DNA from: Phyto melanocephala
Taxonomy: Eukaryota; Arthropoda; Insecta; Diptera; Rhinophoridae
Reading direction: 5' to 3'
Assembly: GCA_941918925.1 (NCBI GenBank)
Contig: OW799237.1
Coordinates: 74,597,126 to 74,661,125, forward strand
Length of the DNA: 64,000 nucleotides
Within the stretch, counting starts at the first letter, position 1. Each line of letters opens with the position of its first letter. Of this stretch, positions 1 to 9,914 are shown piece by piece. Both the position numbers and the translations under genes were made by a program. The notes under the pieces are model-generated. The model saw nothing but the letters and a program-made list of their open reading frames with translations. It made no database searches and was not told where the DNA came from.

Positions 1-240
1 TTTATTATACTTTTATTTTTTTTTTTGTAATTTACTAAGTTTGTCCACTTTATACTCAGCTGTGATATTCTAAAGAATTTTAAATTTAAAGGATAACTGA
101 TTTTAATAAATGAATCCCTGAAGAAGTTGGAAAATACCACCGAAACGTCGGATTATAAAATGAAATAAATAATCTTTTATTTTTATTTTAAAATAATGAA
201 ACATATTACCTTGAAAGCCCGAATTTAAGAAATTTATTGA
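1..240. other. AT-rich retroelement-like 3' tail
   Basis: Very AT-rich DNA with T and A runs. At 118-150 it contains CTGAAGA, a short imperfect stem, then GAAACGTCGG, followed by an A/T-rich tail. The CTGAAGA...GAAA arrangement is seen at the 3' ends of several retroelement families and resembles a hammerhead ribozyme core. A related motif lies on the minus strand near 22262-22297. I cannot name the element. Confidence 0.3.
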
Positions 241-1020
241 AAACAAGAATTAGTATTGTTACCATCCACAGACTTTGTAGTCGACGGGCTCCAAATATTG
301 TTCTTTCCAAGTGCAGGACCGCGGGTGATTTGATTGGCTGCAGCAAAGACGTGTAATGTTATAATTCGACGGTTGTCTTACCACTTGGTTAAGTCCGTGA
401 CTCCAAACCAGAGCCTCTGTGATCTTGCTGTGCCGCTCAGTCATGTCATAGGTATCAGTATTACCTACATTTATTCTCGGTTCGAGAGCTTGGACTACGA
501 TGTAACTACTTCTGTTGAAAGGCAACAGCACCCCGAGACATAATTGGTTGCCCGGAGTACACAGTGTAATTATCCCACTTTAAGTATCAGCCATTAAAAC
601 CATCATTCTGTTTTCTGTTGAGATGTCAACAGCACCCAGAAAAAAGGGTGCTTGTCTGAAGTCTGACTGAGGTCAAGCATCTGACATTAACTATCCCAGA
701 ATCTGTTTCCCGCTTGGGATAACCACAGCCGTCACGTGCTCTCCGAAGAGACCTCGCCAATAACCAGCGCAAAACAAGTTCTAAGAGCTAACTGGTTTCC
801 ATGGTACCAGATAGGTCTCTGGTCAGCTTTAAATTCACACTCCTGACCAGAGTATTTATTAACCCAAATTATGGCCCCAAAAAGGCAGGTGTTTAGGTCT
901 CACTTCCTACCCCGTACTAACATTCCATGGCTTGGGAATAGCCAAGGATACATGCCCCCGGGGAGACCTAGTGCGGGACAGTGCAATAAAAAGCTTTTCC
1001 AAAAGTAATCTGGGATAATT
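241..1020. other. GC-richer block of unknown origin
   Basis: This stretch is clearly less AT-rich than its surroundings, with blocks such as a CCCCCGGGG run near 955. Both strands show only short open frames (90 codons on minus at 259-531, 69 on plus at 334-543), and neither resembles a family I know. It contains hairpin-forming segments: CTGACCAGAG pairs with CTCTGGTCAG around 812-853, and a repeated CTGTTGA...CAACAGCACCC module occurs at about 511 and 615. It is probably the untranslated end of a retroelement, but I could not identify it. Confidence 0.25.
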
Positions 1021-1381
1021 GACGAATTTAGTGTGACTAGTTTACTCTCCATTAAAACTCCGATATAGTTTTCTACCAACTATAATATGATTTAGAAAAT
1101 GTTTGCAACATACAAAGTGTTGTCTATGCAAAAATATTACTTTATTAATAAGCATTTACAAATGCAAAGCTATGATAGCCTTTAAGACTTAATACTTTGC
1201 TATTAATGGGTATTGTTCTTATTGTGTAATTTTTATTGGGTTTAAAATGTGACATGAGATTTAACTTTTTAATATATTAAATAAAAATGTGCACATTTAA
1301 ACATTAAAGTGACAGCTTGCAAGCATTATATGTTTTAATCACAATCAAATAAAGAAATTAGGAAAGTTGCTCTTAGCTTAT

Positions 1382-1800
1382 GATCACCACAACCAAATTT
1401 GTAAACGGAATCGAGTCTCTGCGGTTAATAGATACCATGATCTCGAGAACGATGTTTGTTAAAAGAGGAAGTAATACGCCTTCCTGCTGAACATCGAAAA
1501 TCACGTCGAAATTATTACTCACCGCATTGTCGTAGACAACTCTGCATTCAAAGTTTTTAATAGTTTATTTAAAATGTGATTCCTGGTCACAAGAGGAACA
1601 AAGGTTTTCTTTATGTGGTAGAAGCAATTGCGTATTTATTTGGTGATTAGCTTTAAGCATTTCTGGAACTACGTTATCACTTCCAGAGGCCCTCTTTTGC
1701 TTCAAGTTATTGATAGTATCTATAACTTCTGGTGTGTCAGAGCATTGTATAGAGGTGTCTTGTCGCACTATGTGCGTATTATAAGAAGAGACACTTACGA
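1382..1800 (-). pseudogene. LINE reverse-transcriptase relic
   Basis: Minus-strand translation gives two adjacent RT-like pieces. The upstream piece (1768 down to 1565) reads EVIDTINNLKQKRASGSDNV followed by VPEMLK, which matches the opening RT block of RTE-like LINEs (a helix, then K-A-x-G-x-D, then P-E-x-L-K). After a stop codon the second piece (about 1562-1382) resumes at FECRVVYDNAVSNNFDVIFD and continues into a degraded form of the (G)VRQGC-LLSPLLF block. The middle of the domain is missing and several key residues are changed (VRQGC reads VQQEG). This is a dead, 5'- and 3'-truncated fragment. A piece resembling the end of the TIR element at 36065-36259 abuts it at 1355-1385. Confidence 0.6.
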
Positions 1801-2755
1801 GAATATATATCTTCCATAAAGCATTTCTTTGTTGTGTATTTTTTTTCTTTTTCCTATATAAATAGATAGATGATTAGTCTATTATTTCCTGTTCTAGAAA
1901 GATGTTTACGAACAATACCTCCATATATGTGTAGTAATGCAGATCCCTGGTATGTAAAGCAAACTGCTGCTGAGCAATACTTATACGACCTGTGGCTGGC
2001 TCATCGTGAATTTCAATGTAACATCACATCACATTTTCTCGATGTAAGGAGTGACTGATATTTAGATGTAGATTTAAGGATGTGTGGTGGATTTGCATCG
2101 ACAGGGTCGAAGTCTCTTAAATGAAATCTCAAAAACCTCCAAGAATTTTGTTGTTTTTTAAATGGTGTTCTTTACAAATAAAATTAAATAAAAAACCAAA
2201 TTTTACAAAATCTTGTTCGCCACATATGGTTAGCAATAATCAACCTTAATTGCTAGTAATCCAGTTTGATCTTTAAACTTGATATTTAAAGATTTTCGTA
2301 TTCTACAGCATAAAGTTATTGGAAAACTCTTTTAATGAAAAACATTACTTTAAATGTTGTTCGTAAATTAAACTACAACTCAAATGATGTTAAATTGTTT
2401 TTCTCTTTTAAACGGCATTGATATTGAATAGTTTTCCTTAATAAAAAGAAAAGTTTCAAACAGACATACAATTTTTTAAATACAATTTATACAAGGTTAA
2501 CCTTTGCAATGCATTTCAATGCATTTGTGTCACTTATACTGTGTTTCATGTGTTTCTGTTTGTTTATTGACAAAGGACGATGTGCAAAATCAAAAGAAGT
2601 ATTTTCAAACACTCACCAAACCTCAGTGTTCTTTAAAAATTTAATTTTTTAACATAAACAGAAGCCAACAAGGAGTTTTCGTACAATTCAAAATATATCG
2701 GCATTAGGGTGGTCCTTTAAATTAATGAGAAATATTTAATAATTTAAATTAATAA
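1801..2755. other. AT-rich spacer without recognised feature
   Basis: Only short chance frames are visible, the longest at 1870-2058 with no family resemblance. No inverted repeats or tandem arrays stand out. Confidence 0.3.
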
Positions 2756-3435
2756 AACAAGTAAGAACGCTTTATTCGGCTGTATATCCCTCATGCAGTT
2801 TCTAATATCAAATACATATATACAAAAGAACTTATCAGCAACTTCTTGTTGTTAATCATTCTTGGTAAAACGGATGTAATAATGGTTTTTGCTCATACCT
2901 TATATGGAAATTGTAACTCCTTAAATACTAATAGTTGCAAGACCAAATCTGATGCAATTATGGCTAACTCTTATTTGGAAAACCGATAACTTAAACTTAT
3001 AATTGAAATTTTTTTTTCAAAAAATTTTGTTCGCCGATTTCGATATCTAATCAACGAATATATTCTGTAAATTTAGCCAAAAGTAAATACTTTATATAAA
3101 AGTAACAAACGTTTCAAGAAGTTCTATAAGAGCTACAAAGTCTGACTTTGTTTGGGTAAAAACGGAGCAATCATGCTATGTCGCTCATAGCTTATCTTCT
3201 AATGTGCCCACATAACTGAGTTTTAATAGCAGAACTCCTGAAAGCATATCTGATATACTGATAGTAGAGAAGAGTCTGCAGTAAGTGTCGCGGCTTTAAA
3301 AAGTTGATTTCAACATACACACGGACAAGGGCACTTAATCAATTTCTTTATCTAGAAGGCTTTAAAATATATATATATTTTATAGGGTCTCAAATGAATA
3401 TTGTAAAACTTATAAACGGAATAGGAAACTGGATC
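2756..3435 (-). mobile_element. Degenerate Helentron-like (DINE-1 type) copy
   Basis: It opens with the terminal signature AAAACAAGTAAGAACGC and a decayed form of the terminal hairpin (TTATTCGGCTGT). It closes with a (RGAC)-like tract, an ATATATAT run and the TAT-GGGTCT...AACGGAAT block common to this repeat family in the window. The hairpin arm is broken, so this is an old copy. The active-strand 3' end faces left, hence the minus assignment. Confidence 0.5.
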
Positions 3436-4099
3436 ATGCATGTTTTATGCTTAAATTCCTTCGTCGCTAAAATTATTGTTTAATTATATCCTTCGAAATA
3501 TTTGTTTACCCCTACTATCTTCACCTAACAGCGTTTCAATGAAATACTGGTAAAAATAGATGTTAATGTTTGTTCTTTAAAGCCATAATAAATATTCCGA
3601 TATGCAATTCTATTTTAAGTGTTTTATTTAAAATTTTAACGAAAAGGTCTAAGCGGATAACTATATACGTTTTCAAATAACGTTTTGATTGTTATGCATT
3701 TGTTCTGCTTCTTTAAAATTATATTATACAACTCTCGAACTTTTAGATCGTGATTACCAGAATTTCTACTTGGCATGACAATCATAATTTGCCAAGTAAA
3801 AAAATTAAATACTTTTAAAATCTTAAAGATTTAATGCCTTTTGCTCAAATCACAATAGAATTGCTACGTTGAAAGGAGGCATTCATATTTATATGGTGGC
3901 GCACCAATTGTGCTGCAATAAGAAATTTTTTTTTCGTTATTTTTTATTTTTTTATAATTGATAGAACTTAATACTTAGTGTATAACTTTTAAAAAGACAA
4001 TATGTTCCTTGAAGGAACTACAGGGTATAATATATCATTGTTTTTGAATCGGAAATACCATAAGTGACCTTCATGCTCATCCAGTCACATGCGACCAGA

Positions 4100-4800
4100 A
4101 CAGAATATTATTCATTGCAGCCTAAAGGGTTAAAGTCAATATCGCCGTATTTTTTTCTAATGGACTGCTTGCATTTAGTAAATTTTCTTGGTTTCGTTTT
4201 GTGCACCTCTTGCTTGACATAACCTTATAAAAAAGTCTGATGCAGTTAGGTCAGGCCAACTTGTTGGCAAGCGAAGAGTAGAGAAGCAGTTTTCTAGATA
4301 TTAATTTGTTAAGGAATTTTCCTTGAAGCTTCGCTATAAGCAGTCTGGCTGTGACTGTAGTTGCTCCATCTAACTGAATTCAAATGCTGTTAAAACGAAT
4401 ACATTTTCGACGCAGTTCTGTGTTAAAAAAAACTCCCACAACATCTGTTAACAATGCTCACCATTAACAGTCTCTTTAACACCATTCTCTGCAAAGAAGT
4501 CTGTCACTTTAATCTCCTGAAGTATATGTGGATTAGATTGATAGATTGAAAATTTTGCTTGCCTACATGATCGTTAAGATCAAACATAGACATATTATTT
4601 ATTAAGCGATTGTCACCTTCTTAATAATTTTATTGAAAAATTCCAGGCGAATAGGCAAATCTAGAGGGTTCAGCTTGCTTATATTTTGTAGCTTGTAAGA
4701 AAACAGGTTTAAGTCATATTCAAGTCAAAACTCTTGGATCTAACTAAATTGTTGTCGCAATTAAATTGAAGTGGAACATAGGTATCTCAAAATGCGACCT
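4100..4800 (-). pseudogene. mariner/Tc-type transposase relic
   Basis: Minus-strand translation in changing frames gives recognisable transposase pieces in the right order. They are RLEFF near 4640, FDLNDHVGKQNFQS near 4560-4600, VTDFFAENGVKETVNGE near 4450-4510, DGATTVTARLL near 4340-4370, and WPDLTASDFF near 4225-4255. These match the catalytic core of insect mariner-superfamily transposases (a Q-D-G-A-T block, then W-P-x-x-x-x-D-L-T-x-x-D-F-F). Several frameshifts and stops separate the pieces, so no protein is made. Terminal inverted repeats were not found. The next element (4953) abuts its upstream end. Confidence 0.65.
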
Positions 4801-4971
4801 TTTTGTGATACTTCCAGTTTCGGCAAACATATTTTCCAGCAATGGTCAATCTACCAGGGAAAGTGCTGTCAAACCTATATCTTAATTACCTATGGACGAA
4901 AATGAGTGACCACAAAATATGATACCGTTGCACTATTCGAACTTGCCAAATAAAACAAGTAAGAGCACTAT

Positions 4972-4988
4972 ATTCGGCCGTGCCGAAT
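4972..4988 (-). other. Terminal hairpin of copy B
   Basis: ATTCGGC-CGT-GCCGAAT is a perfect 7-bp stem with a 3-nt loop, 12 nt from the element end. The same position in other copies (9936-9952 and 42674-42690) is also a perfect stem. At 40817-40833 the stem is kept by a paired change. Confidence 0.7.
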
Positions 4989-5098
4989 CTTTCATACCCA
5001 CCACCAATTTTGTGTACATTTAAAGCACAATATTTATTATTTTGTTAATCGCTATGGAATAATCTCTTTATAATAAAATATGTATCACTTTCTTTGTA

Positions 5099-5710
5099 GA
5101 GGGTGGTTAAATTTTAAGGGCCCATGTTGAAGATTAACTACACCTAGTCTTTAAATTTGTTTTCTGCATTTCATTTAACATTTCTCAATCTCAAACTTAT
5201 TCAATTTGATCCGTGGAAAGAAACGCAAATGAGCAACGATTTAAAGTTAATCAGGTTTTTTATAAAAATGGGCGTTCAAATCAAAATGCATTTTGTGCAC
5301 TTCGTAATTGTTTTGATCAACATAATCAAATTCGTCCACAATCGGGAGAATTGTAAAAAATATTTAAATTTCTGCAAAACAGGTCTGTATAAAATGTTAG
5401 GAAATCTGTGAATGCCTTCTTAGTTCGTTGAATGGGAACCACTGCTGGTTTTTGCGATAGTATGGCAAAAGAGCAGTCAACCTCGCCTCTTCATCATGCC
5501 TAACAATTGAGCATCAACATTGTCATTGAAAATTTGGACCATCAGATAGAGCAGTGGCACCAAGGATGGGGAGCCATTTGGCCGATATTTTGCTAAATAC
5601 ATAATTGAACCATACAAATATTATCATTATAAAAAGGAGTGATAATAATATCCTAAATAATTTGTGTTTTATTTAAATTCAACATCGGCCCTTAAAATTT
5701 AACCACCCTT
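5099..5710 (+). mobile_element. Nested mariner-like deletion element
   Basis: Inverted ends GAGGGTGGTTAAATTTTAAG and, on the other strand, AAGGGTGGTTAAATTTTAAG lie directly between TA dinucleotides (5097-5098 and 5711-5712), the target duplication of the Tc1/mariner superfamily. The 612-bp body keeps transposase scraps on the plus strand. An open frame after 5157 contains MSNDLKLIRFFIKMGVQIK, like the N-terminal helix-turn-helix start, and near 5565 RMGSHLADILLNT precedes a stop, like a transposase C-terminus. The catalytic core is deleted. The same insertion is present at the same place in copy C and in the fragment at 22580-22885, so it travels with its host element. Confidence 0.65.
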
Positions 5711-6002
5711 TATAACTTCGATATGCTACTAAAATGCTTTTGTAAATGTAGTCTTTCAATGAAAGTGGGCGTTAAAGTAGGCGTGTCAATAAAGTTTCTG
5801 CTAACAAATAAAAGTTAGATATTTCAATATAGTCCTTAATTTTCCCAAAAATTTTGTCAATAGAGAAATAACATGAATTTAAGATAAACCGTTATATGGG
5901 AGGTAGGAGTTAAAGTGGGCGTGTCACCTAAACTTTTTGGCACAGCAATTACATTGATTAGAAGGATATATGTAGCAAATTTGATCATCATACCTCTAAT
6001 TT

Positions 6003-6580
6003 TGGCGGTTTTATGAGCTTTTAAATTTCATTAACGGTAGATAACGTGAAAAGTGGGCGTTAAAGCAGGCGTGTCAAAGTTAATTTTGCGAATGAGTACA
6101 ACTGAGGTGTTTCAATATAGCCCTTTATTATTCCAAAACCTTTATTAATAGAGAAATTATATGAATTGTAGGTAAAACCTTACATGGAAGGTGGGCGTAA
6201 AAGTGGGCGTGGCACCTTAATTGTCTGGCACAGTAATGACACTGCCTAGGGGGATAAACGTAGCAAATTTTATCATCATACCTCTACTTTTGGCGGTTTT
6301 ATGAGCTTTTAAATTTCATTAACGGTAGATAACGTGAAAACTGGGCGTTATAGTAGGCGTGTCAAAGTTATTTTTGCGAATGAGTACAATTTAGGTGTTT
6401 CAATATAGCCCTTTGTTATTCCAAAATCTTTATTAATAGAGAAATTATATGAATTTTAGGTAAAACGTTATATGGGAGGTGGGCGTAAAAGTTGGCGTGG
6501 CACATTGATTTTCCGTTACAAAAAAGCCACTCACCAAAAAGCAGAGTGTACAAAATTTCAGAGTCGTACATTCAATTTTG
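6003..6580. repeat. 288-bp imperfect tandem duplication inside copy B
   Basis: The block starting GGTTTTATGAGCTTTTAAAT near 6008 recurs near 6296, 288 bp away, with the same following GATAACGTGAAAA...GGGCGTTA module. Copy C has only one unit, which accounts for the length difference between the copies (2165 against 1876 bp). Confidence 0.6.
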
Positions 6581-7117
6581 TTGCTTTTATGACGTTTTTG
6601 TTTTTAAATATACCGAAAAATACACTGTGCGGTATAAATTTTCGTACATTTTGATCGATAACTCCTCTCCTAATGCATAAATTTAAACAATTTTCGGGGA
6701 AAAATATTGTTTTTACTCAGGAAATATATATTCGAAGTTTCGTGAGTCTACGTTAATGCGTTTGGACACAATTCCATTTTATTCGATGTTCGAAGGACAC
6801 GGTTTTTTCGACCTACTCTCGCTTTACGAGCTATAACTCTCTTCCTAATATTCCGATTTAGCCCATTTTAATACCATACAAACCTTGTCTATAAGAAAGA
6901 TTCTGGCAAAATTTGAGCCCCCTAGCTTTTTCGGTGCGACCTCTATCGTGCTTTTAACAGACGGACAGACGGACGGACATAGCTAGATCGTCATCAAATC
7001 AAACCCTTATTCAGAATATATATACTTTATGGGGTCTAAAATGGATATCTCGATGTGTTACAAACGGAATGACAAAATGAATATACCCCCACCATTTTTT
7101 TGGTGGCGGGTATAAAA

Positions 7118-8310
7118 ATAAGCTGCTTACTCATAGTTGTTATATTTTGTTTTGTAATACAATTTTTGCTACAGTTTCTCTTTCACTATTATTTGATTTA
7201 TTAATATTTTTTTTTTGAGTACTAAAATCTTCATACATTGCTTTACATTTGGTCGGTCCAAATCTTATTTACACTTCACAATCATGAACATAGATAGGTC
7301 AATATTCTAGCTTTTTTATATTAAGTTATGTATGCCATTTTGTTTCAAACGTCATATTGATTTATTAATTTGTTAATGATTTGTTGTATTCTACTACTCT
7401 GGACCTTGTTGGGTATCATTGATGATGTTAAAGTGACAATATATACACACATACATATATGTCCGTCATTTTGTTTCGAGCGCTATCTTAAATTTTGCAT
7501 TTCATTGCATTCTTCTAATTAATACAATGCGGGTGAAAGATCACAAATTTGTTATTACTACATATGACCTACATATATATCCACTAATTTATTGTTTAAG
7601 CTACGTAGACAATTTCGTTTAATACCTATGATGCGTCACTCAGTTGTCACGAAACAAAAAAATTGGTTTGTAAATTTTATAAAAAACAAGGGGCAGTGGC
7701 CTTTCTGTGTTTATATCACAGTCTGTTTCAAATGGTTCTGCAAAATTTTGTGAAATTTAGTGTAACGAACATGTCCAAATAGCAATTACCAACTTTAAGT
7801 ACTTCATAACTTTAAATTTGGCAACTTCCTTCTTCACTCTGTTCTTACCTATAGTGACCACAGCGTAGCTTGTCCTAGAGATCAGATTTAATGCAATACT
7901 CAATTTTAATTTATTATTTCAAATGCCATCTTCAGTTGAAAAAAAATTATCCGCGATTTAGTTGAGGATGCCATTTTGGATTTTAACTCTATCATAATTT
8001 ACTGTATTCTATTGGTCAAAACCTTTCAATTGATAACAATTTTGTCGGATTTGAAGTGGGTACATTTTTAATTAAAGACTTAAACCATATAAAAATGTAT
8101 TACAGTGGCGGCCATAATATATATGTATTTCAGTCAGTTTAAAACTAATTTGTCAGTTTTTCTTAAGCATGTCCAAAATTAAATAAGAAGCTTTGATAAC
8201 GTGATATATTTAAAAAACATATATACATTTCTTAATGATTGTCGATTAGTGACTCTTTTCTACAATTTTTGACAAATAACCCAAAAGACATGTAACATTT
8301 CTCTATATAC
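7118..8310. repeat. Degenerate repeat with GCCATTTTGT modules
   Basis: This stretch has no gene. Blocks such as GCCATTTTGTTTC (7333), GTCATTTTGTTTCGAGCGCT (7465), ACTGTATTCTATTGGTCAA (8000) and CAGTGGCGGCCATAAT (8105) recur in diverged form at 32460-32840 within another element, so this is probably a decayed copy of that repeat. Confidence 0.4.
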
Positions 8311-8312
8311 TA

Positions 8313-8350
8313 GCCAAGCCCGGCGCACGTTGCTACGCCCTTTAATGATC
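8313..8350. repeat. Short dispersed repeat CTAGCCAA-CCCGGCGC
   Basis: ACTAGCCAAGCCCGGCGCAC, followed by GTTGCTACGCCC, recurs almost unchanged at 41084-41120. Similar CTAGC-CCCGGC-CGTTGC motifs are common in insect repeats. I do not know the parent element. Confidence 0.5.
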
Positions 8351-8505
8351 AGTTGATTTTGTTGGATTTAAATAGTGATTCGTTTCTAGATATTTTCTAA
8401 AGATTGATGTCACATGCAGAATTGTACAACCAGTAGAGTCAACAAACACATGGATAGATGGGCACTTCCTTATCGACTACCCCAGTCATGGGCTTTCAGA
8501 AAATA

Positions 8506-9259
8506 AAGCGTGATTTTTTATGAATTCAGTTTTTCGGGCTGGTAGCATTGCTTGGTAATTGTGTCCCAACTACATCTGTGGAAGTGAAAAGTGTTCAGTG
8601 TACTCTGCCATTTCATCATGGAAAAACTCACAAACGAGCAATGACTGCAAATCGTTAAAATTTATTATCAAAATTCGCCACAGCCACATGCCGTACCAGA
8701 GTTACCGATGTGTTTTATGGGCTGGTAGCATCATCGGCCTATTTTTCTTCAAAGACGAAATCGAGCCATGATACTTTTTTTTTGCCCCGATTTGCTGAGT
8801 TGGATTTGGTTGATATGTGGTTTCAACAAGATGGTGCCACATGCCACACAGCTCGTAAAACAGTGGACATATTGAAGGATGAATTTGGTGAGCAGTTTAT
8901 CTCTCGAAATGGCCCTGTGAATTGGCCGCCAAGATCATGTGATTTGACGCCTCCTGACTATTTTTGTAGGGTTGTGTGAAGTCGTTGGTCTATTTATGTG
9001 GATAAGACAAACACGATTGAAGCTTTAGAGTATAACATAACACGTGTTATTTATGGAATACAGGCAGAAATGCTCGAAAAAGTTATGCGAAATTGGACCT
9101 TACAAATGGACCATTTCAACTGGAGCCGCGGGCAACAATTACATAAAGTTATTTTTAAAAAGTTAATGGCAAAGTCTAGTTTATCGATTCCAATAAAATT
9201 TTGAATATATGATGCAAATTTAAGTGTTTGATTAGATTTAAAAAAAAAAACTACGCTTT
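8506..9259 (+). mobile_element. Deleted mariner element, DD41D (rosa-like) type
   Basis: A 754-bp element. The ends AAGCGTGATTTTTT and, on the opposite strand, AAAGCGTAGTTTTTT form short inverted repeats lying between TA dinucleotides (8504-8505 and 9260-9261). It contains a transposase relic at 8618-9204. An internal deletion and a frameshift make it non-autonomous. Confidence 0.65.
8618..9204 (+). pseudogene. DD41D mariner transposase relic
   Basis: It starts at ATG 8618 with MEKLTNEQ, then an in-frame TGA (8642-8644), then LQIVKIYYQNS, the usual N-terminal helix-turn-helix opening. The sequence then jumps to the middle of the catalytic domain (LWAGSIIGLFFF near 8715-8750), so several hundred bases of coding DNA are missing. 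Next come WFQQDGATCHTA with the second catalytic Asp at 8830-8832 and WPPRSCDLTPPDYF with the third at 8956-8958, 41 residues between them. A frameshift near 8975 precedes the tail RNWTLQMDHFNWSRGQQLHK at about 9090. The spacing places it in the DD41D (rosa) mariner group. The first catalytic Asp is lost in the deletion, so it is inactive. Confidence 0.75.
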
Positions 9260-9262
9260 TAC

Positions 9263-9914
9263 AAACTTATGAGCTCGAACTTGAACTATGTATGATATAC
9301 AGACGGAATGACAAAGTCATATCAGCAGCCAAAGCCTTATCACCACTGGTGTAGGGTGTAAAAATATATATAAAAAAATATATTTCTTTTTTAAAAAAAT
9401 ATATTTTTTTTCATTCACTTAGTGATTTTTGTAATAAAAATATGGGGGAAAAACGTAGGCAGCCCTGTTCCTTTGTTTATATCTCAGCAGATTATGGCCT
9501 GGTACTTCTTGTTTGTAATACCGATATCGTCCGAGTATTGGTTTAAGTTTAATACCCCACTCGGGTATGTAGACGTTTATATACACGATTTTCAATTAAA
9601 CTAATTTCGTTTTAATACAATTTGGAAGATATTGTATTAATCAACGTAAAAGTATGTCGCCCTGTATGTTCATTTAGCGCTAAATTCATTTTATATTCCT
9701 GACTTGTGTAATTTATTAACAGTATCATCGCTGTGACAGAAGTTTCCTGTTTATTTATTTTTATTTTACTTTTATTTTACTTTTTTGTTCTTTTTTTATC
9801 CTGATGTCTGGTTATTTTAATTTCTTTTTCTTGTTACACTCATAAGAACTTCTGTGTCGTGTGCGCATAAGTGCTGGTACATTAAATTAAATACATTAAG
9901 TACACATATCCATA
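9263..9914. other. AT-rich spacer
   Basis: A fragment of the Helentron-like family end (ACGGAATGACAAAG, 9304) occurs near the start. The rest is T- and A-rich with no recognised feature. Confidence 0.3.

Larger units (their letters stand above)
4953..7117 (-). mobile_element. Helentron-like (DINE-1/HINE type) element, copy B
   Basis: A 2.2-kb non-autonomous element. Read on the minus strand it starts with TTTTATACCCGCCACCAA and ends with the inverted block TTGGTGGTGGGTATG, a hairpin, 12 nt and CTTG next to T. A sub-terminal inverted repeat, a 3' hairpin, a CT-type end and insertion at T-rich DNA fit Helentron-associated DINE-1 elements of flies. A mini-me-like segment lies inside at about 6958-7045: RGAC repeats, GGACATAGCTAGATCG, then a TA run. 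The body consists of degenerate GTGGGCGT...GGCGTG modules. No transposase or helicase is encoded. A mariner-like element is nested at 5099-5710. Copy C at 9915-11790 is a close direct repeat. Confidence 0.6.

Noticed and set aside
5157..5411. An 84-codon small gene
   Set aside because: It is a deletion relic of a mariner-type transposase inside a TA-flanked element and recurs at 10121.
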